A stretch of DNA of 38,743 nt, taken from Actinomycetes bacterium (GTDB taxonomy: Bacteria; Actinomycetota; Aquicultoria; Aquicultorales; Aquicultoraceae). Below are positions 6,512 through 14,945 of the stretch, piece by piece. The translations under genes were made by a program, and so were the position numbers. How positions within the stretch are numbered: the first letter of the stretch is position 1; every line of letters starts with the position of its first letter. The notes under the pieces were generated by a model that searched no databases, was not told the origin of the DNA, and saw only the letters and a list, made by a program, of their open reading frames with translations. The stretch covers positions 121,525-160,267 of the forward strand of contig JAJYQA010000022.1 in the NCBI GenBank assembly GCA_021794835.1. Direction: 5' to 3'.

Positions 6512-7576
6512 CTATCTTTCGAAAAATCTTGAGAGAAATCCCCGAAAACCGTTTCGTTTGGCAATTTGCCGGCTGTCTTTCGTGCTGGTTCGGTCGATGG
6601 TTTCTGCAATCTGCATGATGCACTTTGCGGCTCTTGAATTTGGGTATCCGAGGATAAGGGGCGATTGTTTTACTACTGACATACTGACTGATGGATCAGT
6701 TACGATATAGCCAAGAGCTTCAATCCGTTTGCCCAGAAACTGCTTTGTTGCCATGATAATCCTATTTGCGATATCCTGCCCCTCTTTCTCGTCGGATACC
6801 ATGTTTACTACTAGTTTTATATCGACAGAAGAATCCCTTTGCGTTAGTACTTTTATCATACCGTAGGCATCCGTTATGGCAGTAGGCTCGGGTGTGGTGA
6901 TAATTATTGCCTCACGGGCTGCCAGGATAAAGGAGATTATATCTTTAGAAATCCCGGCTCCGGTATCAATTAAGGTTATGTCAAACTCACGCTCCAGGCT
7001 AGAAAAGTTTTCAAGCAGTTTTTGCTGCTGTTCATCGCTTAGGTTGGCAAGCTCGGGGATGCCGGAGCCTCCAGGCACAATCGTTAGGGAATAGGGACCT
7101 TTTACTAAAATTTCCGGCAAGGTTTTGTCACCATCGACAAGCTGCTTTAAGTTGTACTTTGGGTTTATATCGAAGAGAACATCGATATTGGCAAGTCCCA
7201 GGTCGGCGTCAAAAACCATGACTTTTCTGCCGCGTTTAGAAAGCGCGATACCTAAGTTTGCGACAAGGTTGCTTTTCCCAACCCCGCCCTTACCGCTACT
7301 TACTGCAATTACTCTGGTTGCCGGTATCTGCCGAGGTGCCTGCGTAGGTGTAGGAGTGGGTGTTTTTGGCTCGCGCGCTATTCCTGAGGTCTCCAGATGG
7401 GCGATTATATCGCCCATAGTTGATGAAGTAGCGTTTTTAGGCACGGGTATGATGTCCCATCCAGACAAGTTTTTTTCCGGCCTTCTTGCCGTCGGATCAA
7501 AAATTAAGCTAGCGCGGTCTCTTTCTTCTCTTATTTTCTGGGCTAACTCTCGAAGTTTTTTGGCTTGATCATTCAT
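6512..7576 (-). CDS. flhG: FlhG (MinD-like ATPase for flagellum number/placement)
   Basis: A ParA/MinD-type ATPase that works with FlhF to set the number and site of flagella. The N-terminus carries the DQAKKLR motif at residues 3-9, the element known to stimulate the FlhF GTPase. The deviant Walker A is KGGVGKS at 96-102, followed by DADLGLANIDVL (123-134) and IDTGAGIS. The C-terminal FLSRFFER is a short amphipathic helix like the MinD membrane anchor. The spacer between activator helix and ATPase core (about residues 30-87) is long and contains a TPTPTPT run, making this FlhG longer than the usual near-300 residues. Its start overlaps the end of flhF by 8 bases. Confidence 0.93.
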   Translation of the reverse strand: MNDQAKKLRELAQKIREERDRASLIFDPTARRPEKNLSGWDIIPVPKNATSSTMGDIIAHLETSGIAREPKTPTPTPTQAPRQIPATRVIAVSSGKGGVGKSNLVANLGIALSKRGRKVMVFDADLGLANIDVLFDINPKYNLKQLVDGDKTLPEILVKGPYSLTIVPGGSGIPELANLSDEQQQKLLENFSSLEREFDITLIDTGAGISKDIISFILAAREAIIITTPEPTAITDAYGMIKVLTQRDSSVDIKLVVNMVSDEKEGQDIANRIIMATKQFLGKRIEALGYIVTDPSVSMSVVKQSPLILGYPNSRAAKCIMQIAETIDRTSTKDSRQIAKRNGFRGFLSRFFER

Positions 7577-8699
7577 CTAACGGCACCCCTAATATGAGAT
7601 TGGCAAGTTTTTGCGACTCGGCCACCTTGATATCTTCGGGGACGTTTTGCCCTATCGTGAGATATGAAATGGCCACTTTTGATTTGTTTACTATGTTAAG
7701 TATTGTTCCCGGTGTATTTGTCTCATCTAACTTAGTAAAAATTATTCTGTTAATTGGTACAACTGAGAACCGCTTAATTGCATTTATCTGATCGGACATC
7801 TTCGTCGTTACGCTTAGGACAAGATGTATCTCGTCGGGGGAGGCTACGTCCATGAGCGCTGCAAGCTCATTCATCTGGGTTTCATTAAGCGGGCTTCTGC
7901 CCGCCGTATCTATCAGAACCAAGTCTTTATCCTCATGCTTTTCAAGGGCCTCTCTTGCATCCTGGCTGTTAAAAACAATCTCAATTGGTGCACCGATAAT
8001 TTCGGCGTAGGTTTTCAGTTGTTCGACCGCGGCGATTCGATACGTATCTGCGGTCAAAAAGACCGCCTTTTTACCTTCATAGAGGCAGTATTTTGCCGCA
8101 AGTTTTGCGATTGTGGTTGTTTTTCCCGCACCGGTTGGACCAATTAGCGCAATGACCTTTCTCTGTCCGCCCTCAAGGGAAAGGGGTGAGCTTATCGGAA
8201 TCATTTTGGCCATTTCGCTTACCATTTTCTCGTGTAGGATCTCTGGGGTAGCAAGTTGCGATGTTGTAAGCTCCTCCTGCACCTGCTTCATGAGCTTTTT
8301 GGCTATCTCATCTTCGACCTTGGATTGCAGAAGCTTCTCGTAAACATCTAGGAAACAAGCGGGGACCTCTTGAAAAAGGGGATCGGTTAATTGGCTGGCA
8401 ATAGTCTTTACAATTGATTTTATTTCCTCTACCTCGAGTTGTATTTGGTCAAATCTTACCTCGATAGCCTCGCCGACACCGTTTTTAGATATGCCATCTC
8501 CATTGGTACCTTCTTTTTGCTCCATTAAGTTGACGTCTAAGGCGGCGGTTATCTCAACTGAGTTATTTTTAAAGAGGCGCATGGGCCAGGACCTTTGTAG
8601 GCGACGGGTATGAAGTATTATCGCCTCGGGGCCTAGGTCGAACTTTACCTTTGCTATTGCTTCTTCCATGCTTGAGGCCTCATAACGCTTTATCTTCAC
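7569..8699 (-). CDS. flhF: FlhF (SRP-type GTPase for flagellar placement)
   Basis: A signal-recognition-particle-type GTPase that marks the site of flagellar assembly. The N-terminal B-like region starts MKIKRYEASSMEEAIAKVK, followed by a variable linker (about 57-85), the N domain, and the G domain with GPTGAGKT (187-194), TADTYRIAAVEQLKTYAE, DTAGRS (264-269) and TKLDET. All nucleotide-binding motifs look intact. Length (376) is normal. Its ATG overlaps the flhA stop by 4 bases, and it overlaps flhG at the other end, so the three are translationally coupled. Confidence 0.95.
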   Translation of the reverse strand: MKIKRYEASSMEEAIAKVKFDLGPEAIILHTRRLQRSWPMRLFKNNSVEITAALDVNLMEQKEGTNGDGISKNGVGEAIEVRFDQIQLEVEEIKSIVKTIASQLTDPLFQEVPACFLDVYEKLLQSKVEDEIAKKLMKQVQEELTTSQLATPEILHEKMVSEMAKMIPISSPLSLEGGQRKVIALIGPTGAGKTTTIAKLAAKYCLYEGKKAVFLTADTYRIAAVEQLKTYAEIIGAPIEIVFNSQDAREALEKHEDKDLVLIDTAGRSPLNETQMNELAALMDVASPDEIHLVLSVTTKMSDQINAIKRFSVVPINRIIFTKLDETNTPGTILNIVNKSKVAISYLTIGQNVPEDIKVAESQKLANLILGVPLDE

Positions 8700-10774
8700 G
8701 TTAGGCTCACCATCCCAACAGATTGTAGTTCAAATTCTGGTGCTACTTCATTGTAAGACAAAATAGCCAAATTGGGCAGCTTCCGCTCAATAATTTTTCT
8801 AAGTGGACGCCTGATGTTTGCGGAACATATAATAACCGGATTTCTTCCCTGGGCAAAAGCTTTCTCAATTGCCCCCGAAAGCTCATTTATTATTCTTTGT
8901 GTAGTTGCCGGGTCGGATGATATCATGATACCTTGGTCGGTATACTCGACTGCCTCGGAGATTTCTTTTTCAATAAGAGGGTCAACTGCTACTATATCAA
9001 GCCTGCCATCTTCCGATTGGTGCTGCTTGCAGATATTTCTGCCAAGCGATTGGCGAACATACTCGGTTAAAAGGTCGGTATTTTTTGTGATTCGTGCACT
9101 TATCCCAAGCGTCTCAAGAATGGTGACCATATCCCTTATCGAGACCCGCTCAGATAACAAGTTTTGAAGCACCTGCTGTATCTCACCGACAGTAAGCACA
9201 TTGGGTACGATCTCCTCGACGACCACTGGGTAATGCTGTTTTATGCTGTCTAGAATTTGCTGTACATCCTGGCGGCCTATGAGCTCATGAGCGTATCTCT
9301 TTGCTATTTCAGATAGGTGAGTGATAGTTGCTGATGTCGGATCGACAACCATGTAACCCATCACCTCAGCTTGCTCACGTGCCTGCGGAGCTATCCAAAT
9401 AGCAGGCAGGCCAAAGGCCGGGTCCTTTGTACCGATACCTTCGATCCGTCCCGTAGTTATACCCGAGTCGACCGCAAGCAGATAATCCGGGATTGTCTCG
9501 ACCTTTGCGACATCAACCCCTTTTATCTTAATTCGGTACTCGTTTGCTGGAAGCTGAATGTTGTCTCTAATACGAATCGGCGGTATCACGTAACCAAGCT
9601 CCATTGCAATTTGCCGTCGCATTAGAGTTATACGGTCAAGAATATCACCACCTTGATCTGGGTCGACAAGCGGAATCAGGCTGTAGCCGATCTCAAGCTC
9701 GATTGGATCTACCTGCAACATATCTATTAGAGCTTCGGTTGTCACGGGCTTTTCTTTCGCACTCTCGGCCTCATCGGTGAGAGTTTGCTGTTGCATTGAC
9801 TGGCTCATAAAATACGATGCCAGCCCGGCCAGCCCTCCTACGAGGAAAAACGGGATTTTAGGAAGCCCTGGCACCAATCCGAAAATAGCAATCAAAACCG
9901 CCGCGATCATAAGCGAGCGCGGCTGGGTAAAAAGCTGTTTTGTTAGGTCTTGACCTAAGTCACTATCTGAAGCCACTCTGGTTACGATAACACCGGAAGC
10001 TGTAGAAAGAAGTATCGTCGGTATCTGAATTGCAAGTCCCGCGCCAATCGCAATGCGCCCGAAGGTCTGAAGCGACGTAAGAAGGTCCATATGCTGCTGG
10101 ATTGCCCCGACCGCAAACCCACCGATTAAATTAACAGCGGCTATGATTATACTTGCCGTGGCGTCGCCGCGCACGAATTTGGATGCACCATCCATTGCTC
10201 CGTAAAAGTCGGCTTCGCGTTGTATATCACGGCGCCGTTTCCTTGCCTCATCCTCGGTTATCAGCCCGCTATTTAAGTCAGCGTCGATTGCCATCTGCTT
10301 GCCCGGCATGGCATCGAGAGTAAATCTTGCCGCGACTTCTGAGATTCGGGTGGTTCCAGATGTGATGACAATAAACTGCACTATGGTAAGGATTAGAAAG
10401 ATAACGATACCGACAACGTAGTTCCCGCCGATTATAATCGAGCCGAACGCGCTAACAACGCTCCCCGCTACCCCGGTCGACAGGATAGACCTTGTAGTTG
10501 AGATGTAAAGGCCCAACCTGAAGAGGGTCATGACCAAGAGCAGGGTGGGGAATATAGAGAACTGAAGTGGCTCGTTATTAAACATAGTGACCAAGATAAC
10601 AACGATTGAGGTGATTAGGTTAAAAATCAAGAGTCCGTCTATCAAGGGACCTGGGATTGGTATAATTAGGAGCGCGATAATAAGCGCAATGACGAGTGCG
10701 AGTATGGCATCGCTATATCTGCTAATTTGTGCTGACCAGGCTGTGTTGACTGCTTGATTTGTAGCCATATCCAT
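8696..10774 (-). CDS. flhA: FlhA, flagellar type III export gate protein
   Basis: The large export-gate subunit that forms the nonameric ring of the flagellar secretion system. About eight N-terminal membrane helices (residues 20-330) surround the conserved cytoplasmic loop, with DAMPGKQMAIDADLN at 154-168 and the READFYGAMDGASKFVRGDA stretch (the FHIPEP family signature) following. Residues 345-692 form the cytoplasmic domain that docks chaperone-substrate complexes. The length of 692 is typical. No convincing SD precedes the ATG at 10774; an alternative ATG lies two codons inside. It is separated from flhB by 69 bases and overlaps flhF by 4. Confidence 0.96.
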   Translation of the reverse strand: MDMATNQAVNTAWSAQISRYSDAILALVIALIIALLIIPIPGPLIDGLLIFNLITSIVVILVTMFNNEPLQFSIFPTLLLVMTLFRLGLYISTTRSILSTGVAGSVVSAFGSIIIGGNYVVGIVIFLILTIVQFIVITSGTTRISEVAARFTLDAMPGKQMAIDADLNSGLITEDEARKRRRDIQREADFYGAMDGASKFVRGDATASIIIAAVNLIGGFAVGAIQQHMDLLTSLQTFGRIAIGAGLAIQIPTILLSTASGVIVTRVASDSDLGQDLTKQLFTQPRSLMIAAVLIAIFGLVPGLPKIPFFLVGGLAGLASYFMSQSMQQQTLTDEAESAKEKPVTTEALIDMLQVDPIELEIGYSLIPLVDPDQGGDILDRITLMRRQIAMELGYVIPPIRIRDNIQLPANEYRIKIKGVDVAKVETIPDYLLAVDSGITTGRIEGIGTKDPAFGLPAIWIAPQAREQAEVMGYMVVDPTSATITHLSEIAKRYAHELIGRQDVQQILDSIKQHYPVVVEEIVPNVLTVGEIQQVLQNLLSERVSIRDMVTILETLGISARITKNTDLLTEYVRQSLGRNICKQHQSEDGRLDIVAVDPLIEKEISEAVEYTDQGIMISSDPATTQRIINELSGAIEKAFAQGRNPVIICSANIRRPLRKIIERKLPNLAILSYNEVAPEFELQSVGMVSLT

Positions 10775-10843
10775 TCTAGCATTAGTTTGGTAACCGCATA
10801 TTTCTTGTGTATCATTTTATACTATTTGCGCTCGAATAGCTAT

Positions 10844-11908
10844 TTACATCCTAGACCCTCTTTTATTAATCTGGTAAACATAAGCTAAGATTTCCGCAAC
10901 CGCCTTATAAAGTGAGAACGGTATTTCTTGGCCCACTTCAGCTGACTTAAACAGCGACTGGGCCAACATCTTATCCTCAACAACCGGAATGTTATACTCC
11001 TTGGCAATGTCCCTTATTCTTTCCGCCATCAGGCGCTGCCCTTTTGCAACGACTTTTGGTGCGCTCATGGAGTCGGGATCATACTTTAAGGCTATGGCCA
11101 GCCGAGTTGGGTTTGTAATGACCACGTCTGCAGTAGGTACCGCTTGCATCATACGCTTCATGCCGATTTCTATTTGCTTGCGCTTGATTTTTGACTTAAT
11201 CTGGGGGTCACCTTCAGACATCTTGTATTCTTCCTTTATCTCTTGTTTAGTCATCTTAATGCTTTTCTCGAACACATATCGCTGGTAGGCGTAGTCGAAG
11301 GCGGCGATTAGCAAAAGGACGATCCCGGTTTTTATCCCGATCTCATAAACTATTGAGCCAAGCGTCGAGAGCATGCCCCAGATATCCATATTGATAGTTT
11401 GTATCAAGTCGGCATAGTGGTTGCTTATGATGGAATAAGCGAGGTAGCCGACTATGGATATTTTAATAGCAGACTTTAGGAGCTCGACCAGAGCTTTCGG
11501 AGAAAAGAGCCTAGAAGCGCCAGATACTGGATTTAGTTTCTTCAGGTCTGGGGCAAGCGGTTTTGGTGTAAACAAAAAACCAATTTGGGCGATACTTGCG
11601 GTTACGCCTATCGCAAGGGCAATTAAAGCTATCGGGAGCACCATTTTTAAAAAATATATCGCAAGATTTAGGAAAAGGGTAGAGACAACCTTCTCATTTA
11701 CTTCGATCGGGACTGTGCTTGAAAGGAAGAACCGCATCAGGTTGTCTAGGCTCTCGAAGACCCCTTGGCCGAGCATCCTAAGGGCGATAAACACCGCGAG
11801 TATAATTAGGGCGGAATTCACCTCCATGCTCCTTGCAACTTGCCCCTTTTTCCGAACCTCTTGTCTTCGTCGGGGCGTTGCTTTTTCGGTTTTGCCTTCC
11901 TTGTCCAT
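10844..11908 (-). CDS. flhB: FlhB, export substrate-specificity switch, with NPTR in place of NPTH
   Basis: An export-gate protein whose self-cleavage switches secretion from rod/hook to filament substrates. The N-terminus (GKTEKATPRRRQEVRKKGQV) is diagnostic, four membrane helices span about residues 30-210, and the cytoplasmic domain follows. The cleavage motif at 266-269 (bases 11102-11113) reads N-P-T-R instead of the near-universal N-P-T-H; the Asn and Pro flanking the scissile bond remain. The residues after it (LAIALKYDPDSMSAPKVVAK) are otherwise canonical, so this looks like natural variation rather than decay. Length (354) is normal. It sits between fliR (15 bases) and flhA. Confidence 0.95.
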   Translation of the reverse strand: MDKEGKTEKATPRRRQEVRKKGQVARSMEVNSALIILAVFIALRMLGQGVFESLDNLMRFFLSSTVPIEVNEKVVSTLFLNLAIYFLKMVLPIALIALAIGVTASIAQIGFLFTPKPLAPDLKKLNPVSGASRLFSPKALVELLKSAIKISIVGYLAYSIISNHYADLIQTINMDIWGMLSTLGSIVYEIGIKTGIVLLLIAAFDYAYQRYVFEKSIKMTKQEIKEEYKMSEGDPQIKSKIKRKQIEIGMKRMMQAVPTADVVITNPTRLAIALKYDPDSMSAPKVVAKGQRLMAERIRDIAKEYNIPVVEDKMLAQSLFKSAEVGQEIPFSLYKAVAEILAYVYQINKRGSRM

Positions 11909-11922
11909 CGTCTCTTCTACTC

Positions 11923-12693
11923 CTACTTGATCGAGCTAATGAGCTGTGCCGGCATCTGGTTAAATACTCTCACCGCATATGCAGCAAAAAATGCAAGCGC
12001 CGCAATCAGCGTTGCAAAGGCAATGGTAATCTTAAGCGGCATCCCGACGATAAAGACGTTCATCTGCGGGACCGTTCTGGCAATTATCCCTAGGGCCAAA
12101 TCGGTTATGAGAAGAACACCTATGGCAGGGCCGCCAATCTTAAGGCCGATAATAAACATGTTGACTATCATATCGATAAAGTTGCCGGTAACCTCGGGTG
12201 TGATTGTAAAGGTTGTAAGGGGGACTATCTCAAAACTTTTCGCAAGTGCAATAAGAAGATAGTAATGGCCATTTATTGCTAGAAAGATTAAAATCGCCAG
12301 CAGGTTCTTAAACTGACCGATAATCGAGGTGGAGATATTGCTTAGCGGGTCAATTACATTAACCATGCCAAATCCCATCTGAAAGTCGATTATTTGTCCG
12401 GCAAGCAAAAACCCCATAAAAACAAGATTTGCCGTAAACCCGATAATAGCTCCTACGGTTACTTCTTTGGCAACTAATAGGGCAAAGTCGATTATACTAA
12501 TCGAATTGGCAATGCTAGGACTTTGGATAAAAGGGAAAAGGGCAATTGAGGTCATAAACGCAAGGCCGATTTTTGTCTGCGGCGGTATATTTCGGCTACC
12601 TAGGACCGGGGCAAGAAAAAACACGCCTAAGATCCGGGTGAGTATAAGCAGGAATGTTAGTAGGTGCCTGGCATCTGGCTGCAGTATATCCAA
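11923..12693 (-). CDS. fliR: FliR, flagellar export gate protein
   Basis: An integral membrane component of the FliP-FliQ-FliR export gate. The 256-residue protein has about six hydrophobic helices; TRILGVFFLAPVLGSRNIPP near the N-terminus and FQMGFGMVNVIDPLSN in the middle are typical FliR segments. It starts with TTG at 12693, with AGGAG 7 nt upstream. It lies between fliQ (16 bases) and flhB (14 bases) in the conserved export-gene order. Confidence 0.95.
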   Translation of the reverse strand: MDILQPDARHLLTFLLILTRILGVFFLAPVLGSRNIPPQTKIGLAFMTSIALFPFIQSPSIANSISIIDFALLVAKEVTVGAIIGFTANLVFMGFLLAGQIIDFQMGFGMVNVIDPLSNISTSIIGQFKNLLAILIFLAINGHYYLLIALAKSFEIVPLTTFTITPEVTGNFIDMIVNMFIIGLKIGGPAIGVLLITDLALGIIARTVPQMNVFIVGMPLKITIAFATLIAALAFFAAYAVRVFNQMPAQLISSIK

Positions 12694-12709
12694 TACAGCT
12701 CTCCTTAGC

Positions 12710-12979
12710 TTACTTAAGATAGCTGGGCAAATTTATAAACAGGTTAGTCGTAAAGTCAATGATTTTATTAAGCATCCAGGGCCCAAAAAGCGCAAGCGCG
12801 AGCACAGTTGCAAGTACCTTAGGGATAAAGGTTAAGGTAAATTCCTGTACTTGAGTTACAGCCTGCATTATGCTTATTATCAATCCGGCTACTAAGCTAA
12901 AAAGAAGTACCGGTAGCGCAACCTCAAGGGTAAGCGTAAGCGCGTTTTTCCCAATTTCCATTGCTACAGATTCAGTCAT
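12710..12979 (-). CDS. fliQ: FliQ, flagellar export gate protein
   Basis: An 89-residue protein with two membrane helices (about residues 17-37 and 54-74) and the conserved segment SIMQAVTQVQEFTLTFIPK. It forms the spiral export gate together with FliP and FliR. The length is exactly typical. It lies between fliP and fliR; the 58-base fliP-fliQ gap, unusual in this tightly packed operon, holds a palindromic hairpin (13005-13031). Confidence 0.96.
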   Translation of the reverse strand: MTESVAMEIGKNALTLTLEVALPVLLFSLVAGLIISIMQAVTQVQEFTLTFIPKVLATVLALALFGPWMLNKIIDFTTNLFINLPSYLK

Positions 12980-13000
12980 CTTATCTCACTCTTAAAGAAG

Positions 13001-13035
13001 CTATCAGCTGCCAGCAACTGGCTGTCAGCTGAAAC
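13001..13035. repeat. REP-like palindrome between fliP and fliQ
   Basis: CAGCTG (13005-13010) and CAGCTG (13026-13031) flank the perfect hairpin GCCAG-CAA-CTGGC (13010-13022). The nested palindrome occupies most of the fliP-fliQ gap in an operon whose other gene junctions mostly overlap or are short. It lacks a T-run, so it is not a normal terminator. It looks like a dispersed repeat (REP-like) or an mRNA processing/stabilising structure; only one copy is in the window. Confidence 0.45.
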
Positions 13036-13037
13036 CG

Positions 13038-13847
13038 TTAATGATATCCCATAACTAAGGCTCTAGTAATTAGATGCCAACCGTCAACCAAAACAAACAA
13101 CAATATCTTAAGAGGAAGCGATATCATAACCGGCGGGACCATAAGCATACCCATAGACATAAGTACACTTGCAACAACCATATCTATTATTAAGAAGGGG
13201 ATAAATATCAAAAAGCCAATTATAAAGGCCGCACGTAGCTCACTTATGATAAAGGAAGGGATAAGCACATAAGTGGGGATATCGGCTTGGGTCCTCGGCT
13301 GCTTCATCTTTGCCAGGTAAACAAAAAGGGCAAGGTCTTTTTCACGCGTTTGTTTAAACATGAACTGTCTTATTGGTTGGGATGCGTTATCGTAGGCCTG
13401 GTTGAGACTTATCTGATGGGCGGTATAAGGCTTTATAGCCTTATTATTAATCTGCCCAAAGACAGGTGCCATGACAAAAAGCGTTAAGAACAGGGCAAGA
13501 CCAATCAACACCTGCGTCGGTGGAATTTGCTGGGTGCCGAGCGCGCTTCTAATAAAGGCCAGGACTATGACTATCCTGGTAAAAGAGGTTACCATTATAA
13601 GGAGGGCCGGTGCAAGGGAGAGTACTGTCAAAAGCAATAGAATCTGTAGGCTAACCGAAACGTCCTGAGGTCCCTTAGCAGCCTCGACGCCGAAGGATAT
13701 CTTAGGAATGGGAATATTGCCTGGTACAATGCCGTCCGCTCCGGGGGCAGCCGATACATAGCCGCTTAACACAGTAAACATGAGAATAAAAACCATTACT
13801 CCGATTCTTGTTAGCTGCTTTCTTAACTTAGGCGGAATTCTGGTCAT
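13038..13847 (-). CDS. fliP: FliP, flagellar export gate protein
   Basis: The core pore subunit of the flagellar export gate. It has a cleavable-looking signal peptide (about residues 1-33, basic N-terminus then [17 protein letters not shown]), then four membrane helices. The family signature is present: [20 protein letters not shown] near residues 84-104, and [20 protein letters not shown] near 188-207. Length 269 is normal. The ATG overlaps the fliO stop by 4 bases. Confidence 0.96.
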   Translation of the reverse strand: MTRIPPKLRKQLTRIGVMVFILMFTVLSGYVSAAPGADGIVPGNIPIPKISFGVEAAKGPQDVSVSLQILLLLTVLSLAPALLIMVTSFTRIVIVLAFIRSALGTQQIPPTQVLIGLALFLTLFVMAPVFGQINNKAIKPYTAHQISLNQAYDNASQPIRQFMFKQTREKDLALFVYLAKMKQPRTQADIPTYVLIPSFIISELRAAFIIGFLIFIPFLIIDMVVASVLMSMGMLMVPPVMISLPLKILLFVLVDGWHLITRALVMGYH

Positions 13848-14710
13848 TTCTTGTCCTCACCCCGATCCCGCTTAGAGGTCGGCCCCGAGCCCTTAGTTTT
13901 TCGTTCATGCTCTTTGATCTCGTCTAAGAGTTTCCTAATGTTGTCGCCGGTCGAGTATAGATCATCCTTCCACTCCACATCACTGTCGGGCCTAGTTCCA
14001 TGCCGTTTTCTTACAACCTTGGCTGTTTTTGTCTGCGGCTGGTTTGCAATGCGCTTGGTAAATTTTTCAAGGATACCTTGGAATGGCTGTAAGGGCTCTG
14101 GCTTCTTCGCCGCAGCCTTCTTTAGTCCGTCCACTTGCCCAGCATCCGTAAACTCGCTTAATAGATTAATACTATTTCCTGATAACCCTAGTGCGAGAAC
14201 TTTATCTGCTACTTCCACCAGACATATTGCTTTGCCTGGGGCAAGGTACCTGATCTCCAAGATATTAACCAGCTCGGCTCCGCTACCGGTTATGGCGTTA
14301 TACTTGTTCGTAAAGAGCTTAATCCCATAAATAGCAAGAAAACCAATTGCAAGAACAAGGGCTAAATAAAAGATGTACTTGATTATATCCCATACGGTTG
14401 ATATGAATTGTACAAAAGCATTACCCTTTTTTTCTAGCTTTCCGGGGTCTTCGTATTTACCGATCAAGAATTTGCCGTCCGGCTTTGAATCTGGCTTGGC
14501 GACTCTATGGGGTACCTCTTTTGCGCTGCTTGTAGCACCACTTGAGGTTGTCGTATCAGTTGAGATTATAGAACGGGCGATTTTAAAGTTTGATGTAGGT
14601 TGCAGTTTAGCCTCTGCAATAGCGATCTCTGGTGCAAATATAGCTAGGAGAAGAGAGAGAAGAAGCGAATATATTATTAGATAGTTAATCCGGCCTATAT
14701 CTACTTGCAT
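13844..14710 (-). CDS. fliO: FliO, flagellar export gate assembly protein (oversized)
   Basis: A membrane protein that helps assemble the FliP pore. There is a signal-like N-terminal hydrophobic segment (about 10-32), a roughly 75-residue Ser/Thr/Lys-rich outer spacer, a membrane helix (about 113-132), and the FliO domain just inside: [20 protein letters not shown], then [21 protein letters not shown] long basic, probably disordered C-terminus (about 195-288) ends RDRGEDKK. At 288 residues it is longer than most FliO proteins because of the spacer and tail. It is the first gene of the leftward operon: AGGGA lies 8 nt before the ATG, and a sigma-A promoter lies at 14792-14821. Confidence 0.88.
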   Translation of the reverse strand: MQVDIGRINYLIIYSLLLSLLLAIFAPEIAIAEAKLQPTSNFKIARSIISTDTTTSSGATSSAKEVPHRVAKPDSKPDGKFLIGKYEDPGKLEKKGNAFVQFISTVWDIIKYIFYLALVLAIGFLAIYGIKLFTNKYNAITGSGAELVNILEIRYLAPGKAICLVEVADKVLALGLSGNSINLLSEFTDAGQVDGLKKAAAKKPEPLQPFQGILEKFTKRIANQPQTKTAKVVRKRHGTRPDSDVEWKDDLYSTGDNIRKLLDEIKEHERKTKGSGPTSKRDRGEDKK

Positions 14711-14791
14711 AGCTGCGTTCCCTATCTAGAATAGTGCTTGATTTATTACGATTTACGGTACGGTAGTGGTGGCTTAACTGGCACTGCTACA

Positions 14792-14821
14792 CTTATAAAT
14801 ATCCCAGAATTGCCTTGCCAA
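14792..14821 (-). promoter_or_regulatory. Sigma-A promoter of the fliO-fliA operon
   Basis: The minus strand reads TTGGCA (14821-14816), an 18-base spacer, then TATAAG (14797-14792). Each hexamer matches the consensus at 5 of 6 positions. The start would be near 14785, giving a leader of about 75 nt before the fliO ATG. This is the best vegetative promoter in the divergent 235-base gap between the two flagellar operons. Confidence 0.6.
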
Positions 14822-14879
14822 TGCAAGTACCACTTATCCTGTATAGCCTACAATCCATCGTAATATTTTCAAGTTACTA

Positions 14880-14906
14880 TTTAGTATTCATCCCATTTGA
14901 CGATGA
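14880..14906 (+). promoter_or_regulatory. Candidate sigma-28 promoter of the first chemoreceptor
   Basis: TTTA (14880-14883), a 15-base spacer, then GACGATGA (14899-14906), related to the sigma-28 -10 GCCGATAA. The 12-mer ACGATGAATATA (14900-14911) recurs exactly upstream of the second receptor (16704-16715), which supports function. An overlapping sigma-A-like TATAAT sits at 14908-14913. Confidence 0.45.
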
Positions 14907-14945
14907 ATATAATAATTATCGCTTACTAACTAGGAGGAGAGAAAG

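Noticed and set aside
7125-7568. 147-residue plus-strand ORF antisense to flhG
   Set aside because: flhG is unmistakable on the minus strand with full ATPase motifs. The plus-strand frame has no SD or recognisable motif.
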